Source of the DNA: Pseudomonas sp. sp1636
GTDB lineage: Bacteria; Pseudomonadota; Gammaproteobacteria; Pseudomonadales; Pseudomonadaceae
NCBI RefSeq assembly: GCF_030376615.1
Contig: NZ_JARRAB010000011.1
Coordinates: 100,999 to 164,998, forward strand
Reading direction: 5' to 3'
DNA: 64,000 nucleotides
How positions within the stretch are numbered: position 1 is the stretch's first letter; every line of letters begins with the position of its first letter. This document shows, in pieces, positions 9,371 through 16,609 of this stretch. The translations under genes were made by a program, and so were the position numbers. The notes under the pieces were generated by a model. It ran no database searches. It was not told the DNA's origin and worked only from the letters and a program-made list of their open reading frames with translations.

Positions 9371-9610
9371 GTGCTGATCCCCTCGTCCCTGCTCGAAGCC
9401 GATACCCTCACCCGCCTGATCGAAGATTTCGTCACCCGCGAAGGCACCGACAACGGCGATGAAACGCCGCTGCAAACCCGCGTGCAACGGGTGCGTCACG
9501 CCCTCGACAAGGGCCAAGCGGTGATCGTTTTCGATCCCGAAAGCCAACAGTGCCAGCTGGCCCTGAAACGCGATGTGCCCCAGGAGTGGCTGCAAGCGCT
9601 GGACGAATGA
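9371..9610 (+). CDS. yheU: YheU family protein (UPF0270)
   Basis: A 79-residue protein. The N-terminus MLIPSSLLEADTLTRLIEDF and the segment FVTREGTDNG match the small YheU/UPF0270 family (about 70-80 residues, function unknown). The GTG at 9371 was chosen because GGAG lies 8 bases upstream and the family begins M-L-I-P; the frame extends upstream without homology. It converges with rlmKL, with only 16 bases between the stops. Confidence 0.88.
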   Translation: MLIPSSLLEADTLTRLIEDFVTREGTDNGDETPLQTRVQRVRHALDKGQAVIVFDPESQQCQLALKRDVPQEWLQALDE

Positions 9611-9626
9611 CGGCCAACCCTGTCGA

Positions 9627-11894
9627 TCAGCCTTGCGTCGTCAAGCGCCAGGCGCGGTGGATTTTCGGGTTACGGGTAAAATCCGGATCCAGGGTCGCGG
9701 CGCTGATTTCCTCCAGACCGTAACGTGCCGCCAGCCCCTCATCGAGCTGGAACTTGCGGAAGTTATTGGAGAAATACAACACGCCGCCCGGTGCCAGGCG
9801 GGCCATGGCCAGATCGAGCAACTGCACATGGTCGCGCTGGATATCGAACACGCCGTCCATGCGCTTGGAGTTGGAGAAGGTTGGCGGATCGATGAAGATC
9901 AGGTCGTATTCGCCGCGATCCTCCTCCAACCAGACCATTACATCGGCCTGCTCCAGCTTGTGCTTATCGGAGAAGCCATTGAGCGACAGATTGCGCCGCG
10001 CCCAGTCCAGGTAGGTCTTCGACAGGTCGACGCTGGTGCTGCTGCGCGCCCCGCCCTTGGCCGCATGCACGCTCGCCGTGGCGGTGTAGCAATACAGATT
10101 GAGGAAGCGCTTGCCGGCCGCCTCGCGCTGGATACGCAGGCGTAGCGGTCGATGGTCGAGGAACAGCCCGGTATCGAGATAGTCGGTGAGGTTGACCAGC
10201 AGCTTGACCCCGCCTTCGCTGACCTCCATGAACTGACCCTGGCTGCCCTGGCGCTGGTACTGCTTGGTGCCGCTCTGGCGCTCGCGGCGCTTGATCACCA
10301 CCCGGCTCTTGTCGACGTTCAACGCCTGGGGAATCGCCGCCAAGGCGTCGAACAGACGGGCCTGGGCCTTCTCCGGATCAATCGACTTGGGCGCCGCGTA
10401 TTCCTGCACATGCACCCAATCGTGGTACAGATCGATGGCCAGGGCGTACTCGGGCATGTCGGCATCGTAGACGCGGTAGCACTCGACACCCTCGCGCCTG
10501 GCCCACTTGCCCAGCTGCTTGAGGTTCTTCTGCAGGCGGTTGGCGAACATCTGCCCGCCTTCGCTCAGGCGCGCCTGCTCGACAACCGGCGCCGGCGCCG
10601 GTTTAAGCGGGTTGCCGTTCTTGTTGTACTGGCGCTCTAGCGGCTCCAGCACGGCCTTGTCGGCTTCGACCTGCTCGCGCTCACGCTCGCGTTGCTCCGG
10701 GGTGCGCCGCTCGCCGGTGACGAACTGCTCCGGCTGCACCTTGATCAGCAGCAACTTGCACGGCAAGGCGCCGTTCCAGAAGGCGTACTGTTTGTGGCTG
10801 CGAATGCCCATGCGCTTGCCCAGATCCGGCGCCCCGGTGAACACCGCGGCCTCCCAGCCCATGCACGCCTGGCGCAGACGCTCGCCGAGGTTCTGATAGA
10901 GGTACAGCAGGCTGGCTTCATCGCCCAGCCGCTCGCCATAGGGCGGGTTACAGATCACCAGGCCCTTCTGGTGCTGATCCGGGCGCGGTTCGAAGGTCGC
11001 CAACTCACCCTGGTAGACCTTGATCCAGTCGCTCAGCCCGGCGCGCTCGATATTGTTGCGCGCCGGCTGAATCAGCCGCGGATCGGCCTCATAACCGCGA
11101 ATCCACAACGGCGGCTTGGCCAGCCCTGCAACCGCACGCTGCTCGGCTTCGGCGTGCAGCTTTTTCCACAAGGCCGGCACATGGCCCAGCCAATGGCTGA
11201 AGCCCCACAGCTCGCGCTTGAGGTTCGGCGCGATGTCGGCGGCGATCATGGCCGCTTCCACCAGAAAGGTGCCGACCCCGCACATCGGATCGGTCAGCGC
11301 CCCGCCCTCGGCGGCGATGCGCGGCCAGCCGGCACGCAGCAACACCGCAGCGGCAAGGTTTTCCTTCAGCGGCGCGGCGCCCTGCTGCAGGCGATAACCG
11401 CGCTGGTGCAGGCTATGCCCGGACAGGTCGAGGGAGAGAATCGCCTCACCGCGATCCAGGCGCAGGTGCACGCGCATGTCCGGATTGAGCTTGTCAATCG
11501 ACGGCCGCGTACCGTCCTTCTGGCGCAACTTGTCGACGATGGCATCCTTAACCTTCAACGCACCGAAGTGGGTGTTGTCGATCCCCGAGCCATTGCCGCT
11601 GAACTCCACGGCCAGACTGCCGTTGGGCTCCAGGTGCTCGAACCAGTCGACCTCCAGCACGCCTTCGTACAGGCTTTCGGCATCCTGAATGGGAAAGCGC
11701 TTGAGCACCAGCAACACCCGGTTGGCCAGGCGCGACCACAGGCACAGGCGATAAGCCGTCTCCAGCTCGGCCACCCCCCGAATGGCAGACGTATGCTCGC
11801 GCGCCTCCTCGAGCCCCAGGTTACCGGCTTCTTCAAGCAGCAAGCCCTCCAGGCCTTTGGGACAGGTGAGAAAGAGTTCGTAACGATCCGACAT
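9627..11894 (-). CDS. rlmL: 23S rRNA m2G2445/m7G2069 methyltransferase RlmKL
   Basis: A 755-residue bifunctional enzyme. The N-terminal half has a THUMP domain (about 40-160) and an N2-guanine methyltransferase with LTDPMCGVGTFLVEAAM (SAM site) and the catalytic CNPPYGERLG. The C-terminal half has a second Rossmann methyltransferase with RFLNLYCYTATASVHAA and FIDPPTFSNSK. The two domains modify G2445 and G2069 of 23S rRNA. The length suits a pseudomonad RlmKL (the E. coli protein is about 700). It is divergent from rmf across a 441-base gap. Confidence 0.95.
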   Translation of the reverse strand: MSDRYELFLTCPKGLEGLLLEEAGNLGLEEAREHTSAIRGVAELETAYRLCLWSRLANRVLLVLKRFPIQDAESLYEGVLEVDWFEHLEPNGSLAVEFSGNGSGIDNTHFGALKVKDAIVDKLRQKDGTRPSIDKLNPDMRVHLRLDRGEAILSLDLSGHSLHQRGYRLQQGAAPLKENLAAAVLLRAGWPRIAAEGGALTDPMCGVGTFLVEAAMIAADIAPNLKRELWGFSHWLGHVPALWKKLHAEAEQRAVAGLAKPPLWIRGYEADPRLIQPARNNIERAGLSDWIKVYQGELATFEPRPDQHQKGLVICNPPYGERLGDEASLLYLYQNLGERLRQACMGWEAAVFTGAPDLGKRMGIRSHKQYAFWNGALPCKLLLIKVQPEQFVTGERRTPEQREREREQVEADKAVLEPLERQYNKNGNPLKPAPAPVVEQARLSEGGQMFANRLQKNLKQLGKWARREGVECYRVYDADMPEYALAIDLYHDWVHVQEYAAPKSIDPEKAQARLFDALAAIPQALNVDKSRVVIKRRERQSGTKQYQRQGSQGQFMEVSEGGVKLLVNLTDYLDTGLFLDHRPLRLRIQREAAGKRFLNLYCYTATASVHAAKGGARSSTSVDLSKTYLDWARRNLSLNGFSDKHKLEQADVMVWLEEDRGEYDLIFIDPPTFSNSKRMDGVFDIQRDHVQLLDLAMARLAPGGVLYFSNNFRKFQLDEGLAARYGLEEISAATLDPDFTRNPKIHRAWRLTTQG

Positions 11895-12253
11895 GGGAAT
11901 ATCCAGTGCCTAAGGCAGTAAACGGCAGGCGAACGAGTCAACACGGCCAAAATAAGTGACAAAACGCCGCAAGGCGACCCTTCATCGGAATAGACAGAGC
12001 GTGCCACCGCGATTAATTCGCAGTGGCAAAACACCAGTACGCACGCTGCAAACGCCCGTACCATCGGTGGCGGCCAGAAGAAAGCCAATCTTTACCGCCT
12101 TGCCTTATGGCCTGATCGGTAAAAGTGTTACTTCCTTATGACAAAACGATCATTCCCAGGCATCCAAGCATTCGATAGAAATCTCCCTAGGCCTGCGTTG
12201 CAACGACGGAGGCACGAGGCAGAACCGCCACGCCGGCAGCGGACTTCTCCTCT

Positions 12254-12289
12254 GGCAGAACTCTTTCTGCCTGACCTCGCGACGAGGTC
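12254..12289 (+). ncRNA. Structured leader upstream of rmf
   Basis: Two adjacent perfect hairpins lie 47-82 bases before the rmf start: GGCAGAA/TTCTGCC (12254-12260 with 12265-12271) and GACCTCG/CGAGGTC (12273-12279 with 12283-12289). A conserved RNA structure called the rmf motif has been described in this position in Pseudomonas; I infer this is it but did not align it to a model. The remainder of the 11895-12335 gap should hold the divergent promoters; no clear consensus boxes were seen. Confidence 0.5.
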
Positions 12290-12335
12290 GTCGAGGTCTA
12301 AGGGACATAACAGTCAACATTGAGGGCAGCACCCT

Positions 12336-12551
12336 ATGAGAAGACTTAAGCGCGATCCGTTAGAAAAAGCTTTTTTGCGCGGCTACCAATACGGCATCCA
12401 TGGCAAATCCCGCGAAATGTGTCCTTTTACTCTTCCTTCCGTGCGTCAAGCCTGGTTAAACGGCTGGCGCGAAGGTCGCGGTGACAACTGGGACGGACTG
12501 ACCGGCACCGCCGGTATCCATCGACTCAACGAACTCCACGCTGTCGGCTAA
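12336..12551 (+). CDS. rmf: Ribosome modulation factor
   Basis: A 71-residue basic protein. MRRLKRDPLEKAFLRGYQYG and the following CPF...R..WLNGWREGR segment are diagnostic of Rmf, which binds 70S ribosomes in stationary phase and drives 100S dimer formation. The start is set by GAGGG 9 bases upstream. A strong intrinsic terminator follows at 12626-12650. Expression is probably controlled by growth phase and by the structured leader. Confidence 0.96.
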   Translation: MRRLKRDPLEKAFLRGYQYGIHGKSREMCPFTLPSVRQAWLNGWREGRGDNWDGLTGTAGIHRLNELHAVG

Positions 12552-12625
12552 CAGGCTACTCACTAACCCGAGGCAACTACCGACTTCACATGCACGCCCC
12601 ATCCGGGCGGCGGGCGAGAGCCCAG

Positions 12626-12650
12626 GGGCTCCTTCAGGGAGCCCTTTTTA
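12626..12650 (+). terminator. Intrinsic terminator of rmf
   Basis: A perfect 7-bp stem GGGCTCC/GGAGCCC (12626-12632 with 12638-12644), a 5-base loop, and a TTTTT tract from 12645. It lies 75 bases after the rmf stop. Confidence 0.85.
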
Positions 12651-12701
12651 TTGCCTGCGAGACCCAACGCGCTAACCATACCCGGCAACAGCCAATGCCG
12701 C

Positions 12702-13730
12702 TCAAGCCTTGCGCGGCAACCCGGCAATCGCATCCACCGCCTCGCGGATCAATTCAGGTCCCTTGTAAATAAACCCGGAATAAATCTGCACCAGGCTCGC
12801 CCCGGCGGCGATTTTCTCGCCGGCGTGCTTGCCTTCGGTGATGCCGCCTACCGCGATGATCGGCAAACGCCCGGCCAGTTCCGCAGCCAACACCTTGACG
12901 ATATGGGTACTCTTGTCGCGCACCGGCGCCCCCGACAAACCGCCGGCCTCGTCGCCGAACTCCAGGCCCTGGACGCCTTCGCGGCCGAGGGTGGTATTGG
13001 TGGCAATCACCGCATCCATGCCGGCCTCCAGCAGCGCCTTGGCCACCTCGACGGTTTCCTCGTCGCTCATGTCCGGGGCGATCTTGATGGCCAGCGGCAC
13101 GCGTTTGCCGTGCTGTCGAGTCAGGTCTTCCTGGCGCAGGCGCAAGGCTTCGAGCAGCTGCTTGAGCGAGTCGCCGAACTGCAGGCTGCGCAAGCCCGGG
13201 GTATTCGGCGAGCTGACGTTGACCGTCACGTAACTGGCGTGGGCATAGACCTTGTCCAGGCACAGCAGGTAATCGTCCACCGCGCGCTCGACCGGGGTAT
13301 CGAAGTTCTTGCCGATATTGATGCCCAGCACGCCCTTGTACTTGGCCGCCTGCACCCTGCCCAACAAATGGTCGACGCCGAGGTTGTTGAAGCCCATGCG
13401 GTTGATGATTGCCTCGGCTTCCGGCAAACGAAACAGCCGCGGTTTGGGATTGCCCGGCTGCGCACGCGGAGTCACGGTGCCAATCTCGACGAAGCCGAAA
13501 CCCAACTGAGCGATACCGTCGATGGCGTCGCCATTCTTGTCCAGGCCGGCGGCCAGACCGACCGGATTAGGGAACTCCAGCCCCATCACCTTGACCGGCA
13601 AACTCGTCGGCGCCTTGCACAGCAGGCCATTGAGACCTAAACGTCCGCCGGCACCAAGCAGATCGATGGTCAGCTCGTGGGAAGTTTCCGGGGAGAGTTT
13701 GAACAGTAGCTGGCGGGCCAGGGTATACAT
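12702..13730 (-). CDS. pyrD: Dihydroorotate dehydrogenase (quinone), class 2
   Basis: A 342-residue membrane-associated flavoenzyme of pyrimidine synthesis that oxidises dihydroorotate to orotate with quinone. The N-terminal amphipathic segment ([20 protein letters not shown]) identifies class 2. The FMN-barrel motifs [26 protein letters not shown] (with the catalytic Ser) and [10 protein letters not shown] are present. It converges with rmf, as in P. aeruginosa. Confidence 0.96.
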   Translation of the reverse strand: MYTLARQLLFKLSPETSHELTIDLLGAGGRLGLNGLLCKAPTSLPVKVMGLEFPNPVGLAAGLDKNGDAIDGIAQLGFGFVEIGTVTPRAQPGNPKPRLFRLPEAEAIINRMGFNNLGVDHLLGRVQAAKYKGVLGINIGKNFDTPVERAVDDYLLCLDKVYAHASYVTVNVSSPNTPGLRSLQFGDSLKQLLEALRLRQEDLTRQHGKRVPLAIKIAPDMSDEETVEVAKALLEAGMDAVIATNTTLGREGVQGLEFGDEAGGLSGAPVRDKSTHIVKVLAAELAGRLPIIAVGGITEGKHAGEKIAAGASLVQIYSGFIYKGPELIREAVDAIAGLPRKA

Positions 13731-13908
13731 GGGCAGGCTTAGCTCGATAATGGCGAAGTCGGAAAGGCGGCGATTATACAGGCCGGGGGAACAGCTAGCG
13801 AGCGAAGGTCGAGCAAGCGCCCTGGCAGACGCCTGCCGCGAGCGTGCGCCAGGGCATAGCGGCCTGTACGGCTAGTTGATTAGCTCAAATTCGCCGGTTT
13901 AGTCTTAT

Positions 13909-14013
13909 CTGTGGGAGGCCCGACCTCGGGGCGAAGTCGTTGTCCTGCAGCGCGACCCCACAACCTGGCAGCCCTGCGGGCTGCATTCGCCGCGGGGCGC
14001 GCCTCCTACAAGG
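13909..14013 (+). repeat. REP family A pair in the pyrD-DUF2835 gap
   Basis: Facing copies, TGTGGGAGGCCCGACCTCGG and CGCGGGGCGCGCCTCCTACA, flank a short spacer. This is the GTAGGAGG...CCTCCTAC repeat also seen around the RAYT at 29144. The rest of the 13731-14081 gap shows no gene. Confidence 0.75.
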
Positions 14014-14081
14014 CTCCGGACAGGCTTGAGTCCATGGGTAAACGGATTAATCGATCAGGCCGCTGGCAGGCTGGAAGCGCA

Positions 14082-14303
14082 TCAATCCAGGCGGCGCAGG
14101 CTGATTAGTTGGCCCGCCGCGCTAAACTCCAGCGCAAAGGAACCGTAGAGGCCTGCGTGAGTCAAAAACGGCCGAAAATGATGGGCCGGCACGCTGACCC
14201 GTCTGCCGTCACGGCTCTGTACCAGAATCCGGTTGGCCCGCCCCTGATAAACCGCGCGCATGCGCTCGGTTGATAACGCAAGATCCAGTAGCAGACTGGC
14301 CAT
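14082..14303 (-). CDS. DUF2835 family protein
   Basis: A 73-residue protein. The segments MRAVYQGRANRILVQSRDGR and VSVPAHHFRPFLTHAGLYG match DUF2835, a small conserved pseudomonad/Vibrio family of unknown function. The ATG at 14303 is preceded by AAAGGTG at good spacing; a longer frame to 14471 lacks homology. It is divergent from the next gene. Confidence 0.8.
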   Translation of the reverse strand: MASLLLDLALSTERMRAVYQGRANRILVQSRDGRRVSVPAHHFRPFLTHAGLYGSFALEFSAAGQLISLRRLD

Positions 14304-14453
14304 AGAGGCACCTTTGCTAATAAATACGGCAATCTTGCCACAAGCAACAGCCAAGCCCTGTGCTGACCCCGTCAATTTGACCGGCAAAGCCTGTGCAACC
14401 GCCCTGCGGCTCTGCCACACTTGCGCCAGTGTCTCTGGAGTTCGTATCCGGTC

Positions 14454-15344
14454 ATGAGTCTGTTCGATCACCCCTCCCCCCTCAGTTCATGCCTTGCTGC
14501 CCTGATCCAGCGCCTGGGCCCCAGTGGCCGTGCGTCGCGCCTGATACTGGAGCGCGCCAGCCGCCTGCAGTTGCCCTTCCACGCCCTGCCCGCGACCCGT
14601 GACAGCATCTGCTGGCTGGAAGGCCCGCCACTGCAACGCCTGGTCGAGCTGCCGCGCGGCGCCCTCTCCGGGCCGGTGCAGGAAGACAAGGCCCAGGCCC
14701 GCGCCATCCTGATCCACGTCGTCGAACTGCAACAGCAACGTCTGGAGTCGTTCGACCTGCGCCTGATCGACGGGCTGAGCAACTGCGACCCCGAGCAGAC
14801 CCCCTTCACCAGCTTCGAGGATTACGCCGCCAGCGCAGCCTGCCAGCGAATACGCATCATCAGCTACAAAGACTTCGTCAGAGCCATCAGCCAGGCCTTG
14901 CCCCGCTTCCTCGCCGGCGAATGCATCAGCCTGCGTCAAGCCAGCTGGCATGGCGATCGGGTGTTCTGGGCCGGCGAGCAACATAGCGAAGCCTTCGCCT
15001 GCGCCGTCGCCTATGCGCGCCGCCGCGAGCTGGAGATCGCCCTGCCCGCCGAGCTGTCCAGCTACCGCTTGAGCAACAGCGGTCTGACGCAACTGCAACA
15101 GCGCTATCACGTCCTCGCCATGCCCGGCGCGGCCTGGAGCGACCCTGCGTTCATGAGCCTGCTGCTGGATAACGGCCTGCCCTATGCCCGCCTGTCACTG
15201 CTGCGCACTGCCGGCGCGCCGGAATTTCTCCTGCTGCCCAAACACTCTGCCGAAGCCAGCGCCCTGGGTGAAGGCCTGCGCCTGGCCGGTGCGCCGGATG
15301 TGGTGCGCCACCTGCAGGGGCTGGCAGCGCGAAGCGCGGCGTAA
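14454..15344 (+). CDS. Conserved hypothetical protein, DUF6685-like
   Basis: A 296-residue soluble protein without a signal peptide or membrane segment. Phrases such as IISYKDFVRAIS, ACAVAYARRRELEIALP and LLLPKHSAEASALGEGLRLAG resemble a Pseudomonas-restricted family I recall as DUF6685; no function is known. The ATG at 14454 starts MSLFDHPS; an upstream ATG at 14421 is possible, and neither has a strong Shine-Dalgarno. Confidence 0.65.
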   Translation: MSLFDHPSPLSSCLAALIQRLGPSGRASRLILERASRLQLPFHALPATRDSICWLEGPPLQRLVELPRGALSGPVQEDKAQARAILIHVVELQQQRLESFDLRLIDGLSNCDPEQTPFTSFEDYAASAACQRIRIISYKDFVRAISQALPRFLAGECISLRQASWHGDRVFWAGEQHSEAFACAVAYARRRELEIALPAELSSYRLSNSGLTQLQQRYHVLAMPGAAWSDPAFMSLLLDNGLPYARLSLLRTAGAPEFLLLPKHSAEASALGEGLRLAGAPDVVRHLQGLAARSAA

Positions 15345-15352
15345 TCAACCGA

Positions 15353-15387
15353 GGCAAACGCGAAAGACCACCTGATTAGCGTTTGCC
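15353..15387. terminator. Inverted repeat between convergent genes
   Basis: Perfect 9-bp arms GGCAAACGC (15353-15361) and GCGTTTGCC (15379-15387) with a 17-base loop lie between the stop of the DUF6685-like gene and the stop of the XRE gene. There is no T tract, so a bidirectional terminator or processing hairpin is only a suggestion. Confidence 0.45.
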
Positions 15388-15407
15388 CCAACGCTATTGC
15401 GGCCGGC

Positions 15408-15803
15408 TTAGCTCGCGGCGTCGTCACTGTCCTGCAACTCATCCAGCACTGCCTGGTGGCGACTGCACCACTCCTCCAGGGAAATGCCGCTGCTCTTGAG
15501 CAACTCGGGATTGCATTTGACCAGATAAACCGCCGCCTTCTGCGCGGAGTCCGCCACCTTGAGCTCCAGCGGCTGTCGGTCGACCGGCCCTTCATAGGCA
15601 ATCCAGCGACTGAACTCTTCGAACACACTGCAGACCTTCTCGAAGTCTTCGTCGTGCATCTTCTGCCAGCCGTTCTCTATGTTCTCCAAGCGCTTGGGTT
15701 TTATTCCGACGATTTCTGCGAAAGCTGGTCGACTCAACCCCATCAGCTCACGCAAGCCTCGGAGTCGCTCGCCAGCAGTAAACAGAAAACGCTTCTTCGT
15801 CAT
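15408..15803 (-). CDS. XRE-family (phage repressor-like) regulator
   Basis: A 131-residue protein with an N-terminal helix-turn-helix at about residues 8-60 (GERLRGLRELMGLSRPAFAEIVGIKPKRLENIENG) and a C-terminal region of unknown fold. The ATG at 15803 starts MTKKRF; the longer frame to 15935 runs through the divergent promoter region and was rejected. A perfect 11-bp palindrome sits 36-62 bases upstream, so autoregulation is likely. It is divergent from an excisionase-like gene, the switch layout of temperate and filamentous phages. Confidence 0.75.
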   Translation of the reverse strand: MTKKRFLFTAGERLRGLRELMGLSRPAFAEIVGIKPKRLENIENGWQKMHDEDFEKVCSVFEEFSRWIAYEGPVDRQPLELKVADSAQKAAVYLVKCNPELLKSSGISLEEWCSRHQAVLDELQDSDDAAS

Positions 15804-15838
15804 CGTTGATCCAGCCTTGACGGACAACTCGCACACCA

Positions 15839-15865
15839 CTAAATTACTAACAGCTAGTAATTTAG
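15839..15865. promoter_or_regulatory. Palindromic operator in divergent promoter
   Basis: CTAAATTACTA and TAGTAATTTAG form perfect 11-bp arms around a 5-base spacer (15850-15854). It lies between the XRE gene start (15803, minus) and the small plus-strand gene at 15934, and is AT-rich against a GC-rich background. It is most simply the binding site of the XRE repressor. Confidence 0.7.
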
Positions 15866-15933
15866 CCCAAAACAAAAAAGACCGCCCGCAGGAACAGGCT
15901 GGTCGAGGAGGTCGTAATGGTGCAGGAAGCCGC

Positions 15934-16155
15934 ATGAAAGTGGAAGAACTGACCCCCGACCTGTTCGCTGGCTGCCCCCGCTACCTGACCCAACAACGAT
16001 TCGCCGAACTGGCGGGGTTGCAGGAACAAGAGAAGATGCTGATTCGCTGGTGCAACGAGGGGATTGTGCCTACTCGTCGCTTTGGCCGGCACCGTCTGAT
16101 CGACATGCAGGCGCTGCTCCAGCGCCTGGATCCAACCCAGGAGACTCAAGGATGA
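15934..16155 (+). CDS. Excisionase-like small DNA-binding protein
   Basis: A 73-residue protein with a MerR/excisionase-type winged helix pattern: YLTQQRFAELAGL, then WCNEGIVPTRRFGRHRLID. AGGAAG lies just upstream of the ATG at 15934. Its stop overlaps the start of the next gene (ATGA). With the divergent XRE gene it forms a likely lysogeny-type switch; in Pf filamentous prophages an excisionase and repressor are arranged this way. Function is inferred. Confidence 0.6.
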   Translation: MKVEELTPDLFAGCPRYLTQQRFAELAGLQEQEKMLIRWCNEGIVPTRRFGRHRLIDMQALLQRLDPTQETQG

Positions 16156-16427
16156 AGCCCGTCTGCCTCTCACAAGTGTGCCTACATGCCGCCGACCTCG
16201 TGCGGGGCAAGGTTATTCAGCTACAGGCAGAAGAACGCGCCATCTTCGAGCCTTTCTGGGCGATTGGCTATTTGAACTTCAGGCCCAATGCACACACCAC
16301 GGCCCTCACCCTCTGTTCCTGCCGCCACCCCGCGCTCTTTGAATTCTATTTCTACTACCGCTGGCTGCCCGACAATCTGCAGCATTTCAAGCTGCCGCAA
16401 CGCGAGTGCCCACAGCAGCAGACATAG
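16152..16427 (+). CDS. Small hypothetical protein, phage-module partner
   Basis: A 91-residue protein beginning MKPVCLSQVCLHAADLV, rich in aromatic residues (FEFYFYYRWLPDN) and with several Cys. I do not recognise the family with confidence. It is translationally coupled to the excisionase-like gene through an ATGA overlap, so it probably belongs to the same module. Confidence 0.6.
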   Translation: MKPVCLSQVCLHAADLVRGKVIQLQAEERAIFEPFWAIGYLNFRPNAHTTALTLCSCRHPALFEFYFYYRWLPDNLQHFKLPQRECPQQQT

Positions 16428-16563
16428 CTGCACGGCTCCGTGCGGGGCTCCGCCCATGTGATGGGGTCGCTGCGGTCAGGCGCCAACGCCCCCCGATTCC
16501 GGGGCGAATGATGAGCGAAAGCCCAACCCGAACAGCGACAGCCACTGCCGCAAGCCTCCTAGC

Positions 16564-16588
16564 AAAAAGCCCCGCACTAGGCGGGGCT
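16564..16588 (-). terminator. Intrinsic terminator of gdhB
   Basis: Read on the minus strand: 8-bp stem AGCCCCGC/GCGGGGCT (16588-16581 with 16575-16568), a 5-base loop, then TTTT (16567-16564). It lies 22 bases after the gdhB stop. The gap 16428-16563 shows no gene. Confidence 0.85.
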
Positions 16589-16609
16589 CGGATTCGGCTC
16601 AGGCGCGAC

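Noticed and set aside
12138..12323. 61-codon frame upstream of rmf
   Set aside because: It covers the hairpin leader, ends 12 bases before rmf, and its translation resembles no protein; a leader peptide cannot be excluded but has no support.
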